Positions 1 through 9,730 of a stretch of 38,398 bases of DNA are shown here, piece after piece (the stretch's first letter is position 1; every line of letters begins with the position of its first letter). The notes beneath the pieces were generated by a model that did not search any database, was not told where the DNA came from, and saw only the letters and a list, made by a program, of their open reading frames with translations. The DNA lies in NCBI GenBank assembly GCA_964017145.1, contig CAXHKQ010000035.1, forward strand, positions 1 to 38,398, written 5' to 3'. The DNA comes from Agrocybe praecox. Its lineage: Eukaryota; Basidiomycota; Agaricomycetes; Agaricales; Agrocybaceae. Position numbers and translations under genes: made by a program.

Positions 1-481
1 GGAAGAAAACAGAAAAGAGCAACTATATTTAGTAACTATGATGACTACAAGACATTTTGAGAATTTACATGGTGGCTGATATGTTTTCTGAGCATCACAT
101 TCTCCCATCATTCCCGTGGGACATTATCTCTCAGTGTGTTACATGCTCTCAATTTGCCAAATAAGATCATTCTATTTTTAGAATAATGTCTAAATTTAGA
201 ATACAAAATCTACTTTTAGAACATCTTATAAATATCATGGATCAAAACAGCTCTATTTTTTAATTCATATTTATTTTTAGAATGATTTAATAAAAATAGC
301 TTTGGTGGCTGTGCATCACATGACATGTAGATCACATGCTTTTCACATGACTACATCTCCATAGTCACTGTCAGTCACTCTGATACATGATATTGGGGAG
401 TTGGGTAACTACTGCCGTGGATGCATCACCTTAAACTGGCAACTACCCAAGATGTATGCATATATCTGACAGTATTAAGTG
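1..481 (-). mobile_element. NA-1 copy e: non-autonomous DNA transposon, truncated by the window edge
   Basis: No coding capacity is seen. The AT-rich interior (about 140-300) holds the reverse complement of the 'TTCTAAAAATAGA..GATCTTATTTGG' core motif also found near 6970, 30120 and 32590, so this copy is inverted relative to those. Its right end, read inward as CACTTAATACTGTCAGAT, matches the left ends of the complete copies at 29767 and 32168 (CACCTGTTACTGGCAGAT and CACCTGTAGCAGTCAGTT). The subterminal GGATGCATCA and GGCAACTACC blocks also match. It abuts the first pogo-like element about 40 bp before its start codon and so probably displaced that element's promoter and 5' inverted repeat. 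The left end lies outside the window. Confidence 0.7.
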
Positions 482-3245
482 AGTCCTCAGTCATTCTCAC
501 TCCTTGTATCTCCTCTTGACATGGCCAGACATACTAAATCCCAGCTCGCAAAGGCCATTGAGTGCCAGACAAGCTAATGCAAGCTGCCATTGAGATATAA
601 AAGTGGAGATGAAGAAACCTCAAAAGGAGCGACTTGGTCTTTGTAAAATCTGCATCATAATTTCTCAGCAACACTATGAGGCTACTTGAAACATTATAAA
701 GCTTTCACATTTGACATTGGCTTGACTTTCAGCTCGAGAAATGTCCCAGGAGAACTCTGGTGCTGAACACAGCTGGCTGCTTGACTCAAAAGTTCAAATC
801 ATGATTGAAGTCATTAATGATCTTGCAACACGAGGCTTTCCAATTACTCACAAGTGTTTGAAGGAGGTTGCTGACACTATCTGTGTTGCTCGGCTTGGCG
901 ATTTATTCCCAGCTGCAGGTGTGGGCATTAATTAGACGTACTGTTTTGCTGTCAAGCACAAGGATCACATCAAGGTATCTTGTTCCAGTCCTCTTGAAGA
1001 TAAGTATGGTTGTGCAGCCAATACAGCAAACAACAAAGCCTGATACATGCTCCTAGAAAAAACACTCAAAAAACTTAATATCAAGCCCGAAAATTTATAT
1101 GGAAGCAACAAAGTTGGCTGTCAGTTCCGTGGGCATAGAGAACGTCACTATGTTTTTGGACCTTGAACAAAAGGTGCACCCTGAGAGCTTACTGGTGGGA
1201 CACATGAGAATGTCATGGTGATCTGCACTATCTATGCAGACGGAACCAGTGTTCCTCCTGGAATTATTTTCAAGGGGCAGTCATACAACATCAAGTGGGC
1301 CGGCAATCATCCACTCGACACATTGTAGGTTTTCAATAATTCAAAATACATGTAATTAATTCATTTTTTTTTCAGAATATGCTATTAGGCAAAGGGCTGG
1401 ACAGATGGGGAGATAGGTGTTGAATGGATCAAGATATTTGATAAGGCAACAAAGGCAAAAGGAGCTGGCGAGTACCAGTTACTTCTTGTTGATGGTCATA
1501 ATTCCCACTATATCATCCCTTTTCTTGAATATGCTGAGAACAATAAGATATTGTTCTCTGCTATCCAGCGCATGGTACACATATTTACCATGGTCTTGAC
1601 ATTATTATATTCTCTGTTTTAAAGCTCCACCTTGCAAATGAGAGGAAGAAACTCTACCATGAAACTGGACAATCTCTTGATAAATTCAACTTTACTGACA
1701 TTTTATTCAATGCATATACACAATCATTCATCCCAGAAAACATTAAGACAGCCTTCCAAAAGACAGGTGTCCATCCCTTTGATCCCTCAGTTGTCACGAA
1801 GAATATGCTGGCACTGAGCAAGGAAACATCTATTGAATCACATTTACCATCAACTAGGACAACAACTGAGCCTATTATGATCATTGCAGATATGCTACAG
1901 GAGCTCCAGCTAGTGAATCCAGATAGCTACAACCCTGATGTGGACATTTTCCCCTCCAATGAGCCCCCATTAACATCGAGAAGCTCAATCCCATGAGAGG
2001 AGGAAGCCCCTAATTGTGTGGCAGAGATAAGATTTCAGGAGCTGCACATAATGAAATCAAGAACCTGGTCAGTCACACCATCAACATCAATGTCATCATC
2101 AACTCTCACACAATCAACCACCATCCCTGCGTCTTGTTCTGCTACTCCCATCCCCCCTCCACCAAACACTGCCACCTTCAAAATTCTCGAAAACACTGTT
2201 GAATAGCTCTGCAGAACCAACCTCCACCATCTTGTTGCCCCCAAATCTGTCACATCATCAGATCCCCCTTCAGAAGTCAACACCCACACCCAGAAAGAAA
2301 TGGGTGTCTCCAACAGCACCTGTGCTGCTCTGGAGATGGAGCCCTCAACTGAGCGCAAGCTCTTCCTGATTACGGCCCTTTGTGAATATGATGTCCAGTT
2401 CCACTCTATTGAGGCCCACACCTACAAAATGCAAGCCTCCAATATCCTCAACCAGGCCTTTGCACATTGTTTGAAGGCTCAACTGGCAGCAAAGGAGGAA
2501 AAGGCAAAGGGAAAGGGGAAAAAGATGAAACTGGTGGGTGATGACCAACCTCACATGCTCACAGCAGACAAATTTTATGAGCTGGCAAAGCATAAGAAAG
2601 CTGAGGTGGATGCTGAGATGGTGGATAAGGATGAGAGAAGGAAGGCCACAGAGAGGTACAGAAAGGCCACAGAACAATGAAAGGTCCTGGATGCACAGAA
2701 GAAGAAGAATGCTGCAGCAGCTAGGGCTGCCAACAAAACAGCTGCCAATGATTTCAAGAAACAAGCAAACAAAGCAAAGAAAAAGAAGATGCCCTTCAAT
2801 GAGCAACCCTCCATCCTCCTCCTTGTTCCCAGAGCCATCTCCAAGCCCAAACTGAAGGACTTTTTGGCTGAGCTGTAGGAAGTAAATGACAAGGAGGGTG
2901 ACGACAGCAATGGCGAGAATGCAGAGGATGATGGTAAGCCCTCCAGCGAGCATGACAGCAATGATGACGACAACGAATGAATACAGCTGCAACATAGCCG
3001 GGCTGGGATTCCAAATTAGGAATTTCAGCACTGTATCAACCATTGGTGGGCCCCATTTAGATTGCTGGTAGGCTTTTTTCTTTTTTCTTTCCGTCATATG
3101 TCATTCTCTGAACCTTTTTTTGTGTACTCGTAATATGTACATACTTGTATACCTGCTGCTTTATTTTATTTTATTTTGTGTGTATGTTCTTGCCCCCAAA
3201 AAAATAGATTTATATTTTGGTGTATTATATAATTATTGAAAACTG
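482..3245 (+). mobile_element. pogo/Fot1-like DNA transposon, copy 1, 5' end missing
   Basis: The element holds the transposase pseudogene at 521-2980 and a 3' untranslated part. Its 3' terminus (..TATTGAAAACTG at 3245 followed by TA at 3246-3247) aligns with the terminus of the second pogo copy (..TAGTGAAACACTG followed by TA), so the end and the TA target duplication are visible there. The 5' terminal repeat is not present: NA-1 copy e stops at 481. The 3' untranslated stretch at 2990-3060 is clearly homologous to 3540-3610 of copy 2 (shared GCCGGGCTGG and CACTGTATCAAC), showing the two copies belong to one family. Confidence 0.75.
521..2980 (+). pseudogene. pogo-like DDE transposase, heavily broken
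   Basis: The start is the ATG at 521 (MARHTKSQLAKA..), matching the start of copy 2 (MVNHAKSTLEKS..). Recognisable parts in order are a psq/Tc5-type DNA-binding region (about 600-850), the DDE catalytic core (about 1080-1700) and a long lysine- and acid-rich C-terminal tail ending at 2978-2980. A 51-nt GT..AG intron at 1325-1375 lies at the same place as in copy 2. The reading frame is broken by many stops and frameshifts (for example TAA near 575, TAG at 933-935 and further stops near 1050, 1164 and 1182). The first catalytic aspartate of the family (TDEMG in copy 2) reads SNKVG here, so the protein is dead even ignoring the stops; the third aspartate (GLD) is still present. It is older than copy 2. 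Confidence 0.8.
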
Positions 3246-3356
3246 TACATCAACATGTTTTCTGAGACATTACTCAGAAGGGGGTCACACAAAATTACAA
3301 TACAAAAGCAAATGAAAAACTAAACAGACCATTAAAGAAGTTCTACCAAAATCATA

Positions 3357-6256
3357 CAGTGTTTCACTAGTGTATGATACACGAAAATAGCATATATATA
3401 TTTTTTGAGTCGAAATTATTTAAAAAAATGGCAGGGCAGATATACAAAGGTCTATAGAGTAATAAGGAATAATAATAAAAAAGCGAATGATGCAGGAGGG
3501 AGCAACAAACGAAAAAAAAGACCCCTGGTGGTATGAAATCCGGCCACTACTAGTTGATACAGTGCCGAAATTCCCAATAAGGAAATCCGGGCTGGCCATG
3601 TTCAATCGTTGTCATTGTTGTCATTGTTGTTGTGCTCGCTGGGGGGGGTGGCATTGTGCTCCATGGGCCTGCTCTCATCTTCATCTGACTCCTCGTCATC
3701 CTCTACCTGCTGTTCCGCCAAAAAATCCTTCAATTTCAGCTTCGGGATGGCTTTGGGGATGAGAAGAGGAGTGGGGGGTTGCTCCTGGAATGCCCTGCGC
3801 TTTTTTTTCGCCTCGGTCGCCCGTTTCTTGTAATCTTCAGCAGCCTTCTTGTTGGCTGCCCTGGCAGCAGCAGCATCTGCCTTCCACTTGGCGTCGTCAA
3901 TGGTCCATCTCTCCACAGCCTCCCTGTACAACTCTGTAGCCTTCTTCCTTGCCTCTTTTCCCAGCTCCTCAGCCTGCTTCTGCTTTGCTAGCTCGAAGAA
4001 ATCATCCCCCGTTAGCAAACGAGGGAGACCATCACCCATCAGCTTTGTCTTCTTCCCTTTCCCCTTTCCCTTCTCTTCTTTTGCTGCAAGCTGGGCCTGC
4101 AAACAGCGTGCAAAGGTTTGGTTGATGATGTTGGCGGCTTGCATTTCGTAGGCATGAGCCTGAACCTGCGGGAACTGGGCTTTGTACTGCTGAAGTGTGG
4201 CGAGGAGGTAAAGTTCGCCTTCGGTGCACAGCTCCATTTCAAGCGTGGCGCAGGCATTGGTGGGGATGGCCATCTCTTCTTCGGTTTGAGTGGTGAGTTC
4301 TGGGAGGGGGTCGGCGGAGGTGACAGGTGCAGGGACAATGAGATGGCAGAGGTTTGTTTGCTGCAGTTTTTTGACCGCGTTTTGGAGGATTTGGAGGGTG
4401 GTGGAGGGTGGTACAGAGGTGCCAGTGGGGGTGGGAGTGGTTGTTGATTGAGAGAAGTTGACAGATGACGACATTGATGGTGATGTTGATGTTGATGGGC
4501 TCGTGACTGATCGTGCACCTGATCTTGTCACATGCAGCTCAATTGGGTCTGGCGCGGAAATAGGGGCTTCATCCTGCCTATTTGAGCTCCCCGATGTTGA
4601 AACATTGTCATTCGAGGGAGGTGCATCCACAGCAGGGTCGTCCACACCAAAGTCTGCTAGCTGTAGGTTACGGAGCATGTCCGCAAGGATCCTAATAGAT
4701 TCAGTAGCTGTTTTTTTAGCTGGCAGATGTGATTCAATGGAGGTTTCCTTGCTCGGTGCTAGCATATCTTCGGTAATTACTGAGGGGTTGAATGGGTGGA
4801 TGCCAGTTTTTCGAAATGCTGCCTTGATATTTTCTGGAGTGAAGGCTTTTACGTATGCTTTACCTAAAATTTCTGCAAAATTTTGTTTATTCAAAGGTTG
4901 TCTGGTTTTACAATAAAGTTCCATCCTCTCGTATGCAAGATGCAGCTTCATGGGGGCAAAAATAACAACGTTGAGGCCCTGGTAGATATGTGTACTGTGT
5001 GCTGGATAGCACAAAATAACAATCTTGTTTTCTCGAGCGTATTGAAGAAAAGGAACGGCGTAATGGGAATTGTGGCCGTCAACCAGAAGCAATTGGTATT
5101 TACCGGCAGCTTTTGCCTTAGTGGCCTTATCAAAAATCTTGATCCACTCAACTCCTATCACCCCATCAGTCCAACCCTTTGCTTCATAGCCAATTCTAAT
5201 AAAAAAAATTAATATCATACTTTTTGGATTTTAAAACACATACAATGCATTGAGTGGATTGTTAGCAGCCCATTTGACATTAAATGCTTGTTCTTTGAAA
5301 ATAATTCCAGGAGAAATACTTGTTCCATCTGCACAAATAGTGCATATAACTGTTGTGTTTTCACATGTTCCACCAGTGACCTCACGTGGTGTGCCTTTTC
5401 CTTGAGGACCAAAGACGTATTCACATTCACCATGACCCCGGAATAGCAAACCCATTTCGTCAGTCCCATAAAGATTTTCGGGCCTGATACTGAATTTTTG
5501 GAGGGTTTCATCAAGGAGATGGTACCAAGCTGCATTGTTAACAGGATTTCCAGCACGACCTTGTTTGTCCTCAAGAGAACTTGAGAGAGACACCTTGATG
5601 TGGTCCCTGTTTTTAATAGCAAATCGGTATGTCCAATTTATCCCCACACCCGTAGCTGGGAACTTGTCGCCAGGACGAGCAGCAAGGATATTGTCAATAA
5701 CCTCCTTCAGACATGTATGGTTGACCGGGAAGCCATGCCCTGCAAGATCATTGATGATCTCAATAACAAGTTCGACCTTGCTTTCAAGTAACCAGCCACG
5801 TTCAGCACTAGCCCTTGCTCGGCTGGTTCCTCCTGCCGCAAGACAAGCGAGTGTTGAATGCGAAAGCTTGATGATGTTTCCAGTATCATTTTAGTACTCT
5901 GCTAATATTCTTTCACAGATTTTATGCAGGCTAAGTCGCTCCTTTTCGGGTTTCTTCTTCTTGGACTTGTGAAGATCCAGAGCACGTCCCATCAGCATAT
6001 CATGCAATTGACAGCGGAGGACAGACTTTTCAAGGGTGGATTTCGCATGATTGACCATGTTGTTGGAAGTTTGTGTCTATAATTATCTCAGAAGCTTTCG
6101 GTCCATCTCAAATTTATTTTTCCGTCATAGGGATGATTGAAAAATATATTATACAAAACATTTGATGGGTTTACATGCTTTAACGATGCAATACGATGCA
6201 AAATACTACACTACTGTATCATTGAATCATGTGTATCACATGACCGTGAAACACTG
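3357..6256 (-). mobile_element. pogo/Fot1-like DNA transposon, copy 2, complete
   Basis: Both ends are visible. The left end TA|CAGTGTTTCAC starts at 3357 and the right end GTGAAACACTG|TA stops at 6256. The first 11 bp are a perfect inverted repeat, and a GTGTATGATACAC / GTGATACAC block continues the similarity for about 30 bp. TA duplications flank it at 3355-3356 and 6257-6258, as expected for Tc1/mariner/pogo transposition. The element is 2900 bp and carries one transposase gene on the minus strand. It lies 110 bp from copy 1 in tail-to-tail orientation. The preserved ends and mostly open frame suggest a fairly recent insertion. Confidence 0.9.
3602..6058 (-). pseudogene. pogo-like DDE transposase, nearly intact (one stop, one catalytic change)
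   Basis: The gene starts at the ATG at 6058 and stops at 3602. A 48-nt intron (5243-5196, GTATGT..TTAG) joins the two exons in frame, giving 802 codons. Domains in order are an HTH_psq-like DNA-binding region (residues about 40-80), a Tc5/CENP-B-type DNA-binding region (about 85-160), the DDE_1 catalytic core (about 200-400) and a repetitive lysine-, alanine- and glutamate-rich tail ending in an acidic run. Two defects are visible. Codon 56 is TAA (5893-5891) inside the DNA-binding region, with the same frame continuing after it. The third catalytic residue is asparagine: the family pattern QGLDV is QGLNV here, while GTDEMG and LLVDGHNSH keep the first two aspartates. GAC to AAC in a CTCGAC context fits CpG decay. 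Probably inactive, though it could still donate ends. Confidence 0.87.
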
Positions 6257-6258
6257 TA

Positions 6259-6599
6259 CAAATTTCAAAAATGTGGCATTGCAGGTACACTTTTACTGTC
6301 TTTCTTTAACCAAAATACTATCTGATGACCAACAGATCTTACACGTAAACAAAATGCAGCTGGTGTTCACTATTATTAAGACTGATATCAACACTTTAGA
6401 TGAGAAGGACTGTATTGCCACTGATGCAGCAGAGGCATTATCTACACATGCAAACCAGGACTGTGCTGACTCAGACAAACCTGAGGCACAAGCACCTAAT
6501 ACTACTGAGGTGCCTGTCGAGTCTTCAGACAAATCCAAGAACGACTTTGATCATATTGTGCTTGGCTCATCAAACAGTCCCATTACCTTGTCGTCCATT
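6259..6599 (+). other. Unassigned stretch with a short open frame
   Basis: Between the second pogo element and NA-1 copy a lies a frame open through about 6290-6605. It encodes a serine-, aspartate- and alanine-rich end with the pattern DHIVLGSSNSPITLSS before a TAG stop. It has no recognised domain and no start of its own: the longer open frame beginning at 6162 starts inside the pogo terminal region. It could be the C-terminal end of an older transposase or host gene split by the pogo insertion. The sequence on the other side of the insertion (3248-3354) shows no obvious coding continuation. Confidence 0.25.
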
Positions 6600-7547
6600 C
6601 ACTAGTATCTGTGAACCTCATGCATGAGTTTTGGCTAGTTGCCTAAAGTACTTGATGCATTCAGGCTGGCAACTGCCTGCCACCTATAAAAGTGACTATA
6701 GGTGACAGTAGGCCAAAGTCATGTGACATTTTTATATGGTTGTATAGAGAATTTTTCAGGGATCATGTTAAATATTTTTTATTACATAACCATCAACGGT
6801 TCAGCCACAAAATGTAAAATATCTGCAAAAAGCTGGATACAAATCAAAATAAAAGATTGAAATATTTATAGCATGCCAAAAATAAATTCTAAAATCATCA
6901 AAAAAGTGTGCTATACTATTTTAGGCTTGAATCAACCAAATATATAAAGTGTTCTAAAAAATATATTTGTTCTAAAAATAGAATTGATCTTATTTGGCCA
7001 TGTCTTGGTTCCATCTATCATGCATGAAAGGCCTTTATTTCAAAATTTCAAAGTCCAAAGTCCTCTTGCCTTATTGGGTTGTTTGGATGTGATGTCATTC
7101 AAAGGCCTTGTTTGTTGTGTATCATGCATGCCTCTGCCTGCCAAATATTATTATTTATTATTTGTTTGTATTTGAAACTATAAAAACATATGAGTAGAGC
7201 CTAAACATGTAAATAGAGGCAAGCAAAAAGTCATGTGCAAGAATTTTGATCCTTTGCTTACATGACAATACTATAAAAAAACAAATGTTTCTTTCATCAC
7301 AAAGGTGTTTGTGCCTATTAGAAATCAAATTCATTTTATTTCTGAGGTGGTATGTGATTAAATGATCACACAATTACCTATTATAAATATGTGACATGAT
7401 GTATATGCAGGCCATGGCTCAGGCCAAAGCCAGGCCAAGCCAAGCCCTTATTCCGGCTTTTGGCCTGGCCTGCTATTTAGTGAAGCCAAAGCCAGCTCAG
7501 GCTGGGCCAAAGCCGGTGGCCTGAGGCCAAGCCAGGGCCAGCACATT
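6600..7547 (+). mobile_element. NA-1 copy a, non-autonomous element with atypical right end
   Basis: The left end CACTAGTATCTGTGAA at 6600 matches the CAC-type end of copies c, d and e. The interior (about 6760-7300) is clearly homologous to 32360-32870 (copy d), sharing the AATATTTTTTATTACATAA block, the CAAATCAAAATAAAAGATTG block and the TTTGTTTGTATTTGA / GTAAATAGAGGCAAGCAAAA block. From about 7405 the expected TGCATCC and GGCAACTGCC subterminal block is replaced by a GC-rich array of GGCCAAAGCC-like motifs in both orientations. No matching target duplication was found, so the right boundary is an estimate and a second element may be nested there. No coding capacity. Confidence 0.6.
7407..7545. 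repeat. GC-rich array of GGCC(A)AAGCC motifs with dyad symmetry
   Basis: A GC-rich island in AT-rich surroundings. Motifs such as AGGCCAAAGCC and GGCTTTTGGCCT occur on both strands. 7407-7431 pairs imperfectly with 7453-7473 as a hairpin, and a second half (7480-7545) repeats the pattern. This resembles subterminal repeat arrays that transposases bind, but no protein partner can be named. Confidence 0.5.
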
Positions 7548-7551
7548 ACTA

Positions 7552-7736
7552 GTACCAGTAATCTATTAATATCTTGTGAATAAAACAAGATTATGTAATG
7601 AAACAAATTGGATGTTGTTACTAACATCTTAACCTACCCTGGTGTAAAATTTCAAATGATTTGGGTCACTCAGTTAAAAGTTATTTGCCTAATAGTTCAA
7701 CTTCAAAAAACATTTGAACAGTTTTGTCCTTCACTG
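7552..7736 (-). mobile_element. Lone arm of the Tc1-like element
   Basis: About 185 bp homologous to the right arm of the Tc1-like element (20808-20992). It shares TACCAGTAAT, the ATTATGTAATGAAACAAATTG block and the terminal ACAGTTTTGTCC.TCACTG followed by TA at 7737-7738. There is no transposase next to it. It interrupts the integrase zinc-binding region of the Gypsy remnant, whose frame resumes at 7739. It is either a one-armed remnant or a small non-autonomous derivative. Confidence 0.75.
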
Positions 7737-7738
7737 TA

Positions 7739-9700
7739 AGAGCATTCATTGCAAAGAAGCCATGATGTCCAACCTCGTTATAAGCTGATAAGATAATAAA
7801 GAGACGTTGGTAAGTTGGTATTACAAGTTTGTGTTGTCCTTGATAATCCTTTTGCCATAAGTGTTCCGAGGAAATGAAGAACTCCATACAATATTGAAAA
7901 AACTTCTCATATTTTCTGTCTTGCATGTCATCTGATCGAGTGAGTGTCTCATGCCAAGTCTGAACCTTGAGGATGTGTTCACTGTCCTTGTGTGCTGGGT
8001 TGGATCAAGGGATAATTGAGTAAGGAGTGGTGGATGTAGATGTTGAACATTCAGGAAAGTTAGAAGTGTCTTGAGATATAGAAATGTCTTGAGGCAATGT
8101 TGAATTAATATAGATAAGAATAGGAGGTTGAATAACAGGAGATCAGTGTGTCAGATTGAGGATATGTAGAAAACCGTGCATTTTGTCAATCCACTCTTCA
8201 AAGTCGTCTTCAGGTTCAGGTTCGTCTTTGGGCTGAGGCCAATATTGAGACAACCCATCTGGACCATGATGAGTACCTGTTACATGAATTAGTTTGAATT
8301 GAAACATGAGAATGGCTGCTATCCATCGATTTATAGTTGCTGAGGGTGCAATATCTGGATTTGAAAGCATTCCTTTGATGTATTTGGCATCTACTTCGAC
8401 AATTAGGTTCCTGACTCCAATAATGTAGAGCTTGAGTAATTGAAGAGCATGGAATAAGCCGTAGAGTTTGAGTTTGGGTTGAGAATAGCGAGATTCTCGA
8501 TCATTGAGAGTGATAGAGCCAAAACGAGCATAGTAGTGAATGCGAGGGTTGTCTGAGTCGCATTGAGAGAAGATGTGACCGATTGCAATGTAAGAGGTGT
8601 CGACAGAAACAATAACAGGTGAAGGAAAGGTGTAATTAATAGGTTGGAGTGCTGGAGATGTGAGGAGAGAGCTCTTGAGGTCTTCTTGAGCATTGCCTTG
8701 ATCTTGAGTCCATTGGAGGTTGGTTCCTTTGCGCATGAGCTTGGTGAGATGGTGTGCACAATAGGTAAAATTGCAGATGAATATCCTGCAAACCCCGATT
8801 GTTCCTAAGAAAGATCGAACGTCAGAAAGGTCCTTACAAGGTCCCCACTTAATGATAGTGGATAGACAAGAGGTATCAGGTAGACAGCCTTTGTATGTGC
8901 ATCAGTGTCCGAGGATCATGATTTCGGAAGCGCAGAGAGTCAATTTGAAACCAGAGAATGTTCTGTCAGAGTACTTCATATGTTGCACGATGCGATTAAG
9001 GCCTTGAAAGTGCTCCCATATGAATTGTTGGATGCCTGGATTTTCCAGAATCATTTCGAAGTCGCCAGTAAGAAGAATGTAATGAGACTTTGGGCCTTTG
9101 ATAGGGACATCGTCAATGTAAGATGGGGACTGAGTTGGTCCATCCCATAGGAAGTGTAGTGAGTTAGAAAGTGCCAAAAGGTGTTTGGAAAGTGGTGTAG
9201 TCATGTGAGGATTCAGCCAGTGCAGCAATAGTGACGGCATTGAGCAGTTCAAGTGATTGGACAATGCATAATGATACACCATCATTTTTGACTACAGCAA
9301 ACCAACCACCATGATAGGATGCACAGGATCCTTTGAGAACACCAGTGTTGATCTTCTTCTGAAGGAGTTTATATAACTCATGATAAATACCCAGTAAGAT
9401 AGGGCAATTCTTGACAATCCAAGGCTTGTGCGAGATGACAGGTATCTCTATTGGAGGGAAGAGGTCTTCACAAAAATTTCCTTGCTCTGTATCATTCCAT
9501 GTGAAGCCATCTTGATGTAACATCATGAACTGATGCATGATATTGTGTTCAGCCGGTAGGAGAAAACCTGGAGGGTGTGCAATGTCAAAAAGCTTCATTC
9601 TTTCTTCGGTATAGCAACCGGTGGGTGTGAAAGGATGTGGAATAGGATAGAGGGTAGATAGAGTAGTGAGGGGATTACCAGAGATGTTGCAAATGACTCG
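7739..9700 (-). pseudogene. Gypsy pol: reverse transcriptase, RNase H and start of integrase
   Basis: Reverse transcriptase: the 9598-9164 frame carries the fungal Gypsy palm entry (IPVISHKPW.., then a degraded ..VQSLELLNAVTI), continued in another frame at 9285-8902 by YIDDVPIKGP, the equivalent of the YxDD motif. A deletion has removed the segment just before YIDD. RNase H: 8736-8143 includes VSVDTSY.AIG and ends with the linker HVTGTHHGPDGLSQ..EPEDDFEEWID typical of this family. Integrase: 7926-7739 keeps an H2C2-type region (LVIPTYQRLFIILSAYNEVGHHG) and stops at the Tc1 arm. At least three frameshifts separate the pieces. Non-functional. Confidence 0.8.
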
Positions 9701-9730
9701 ATATTTGTCTGGTAGTTCACCGTAGATAGG

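Noticed and set aside
2345..3097. 250-codon open frame on the minus strand
   Set aside because: It lies antisense to the lysine- and glutamate-rich tail of pogo copy 1; the Leu/Phe-rich translation is a by-product of that composition.
81..3266. Direct repeat ATGTTTTCTGAG at 81-92 and 3255-3266 flanking pogo copy 1
   Set aside because: Looked like a long target duplication, but the element's own end with TA was found at 3245-3247 and the left copy lies inside NA-1 copy e, so it is probably chance.
4118..5212. Plus-strand open frames of 109-152 codons
   Set aside because: They are antisense shadows of the pogo copy 2 transposase, which has domain support on the minus strand.
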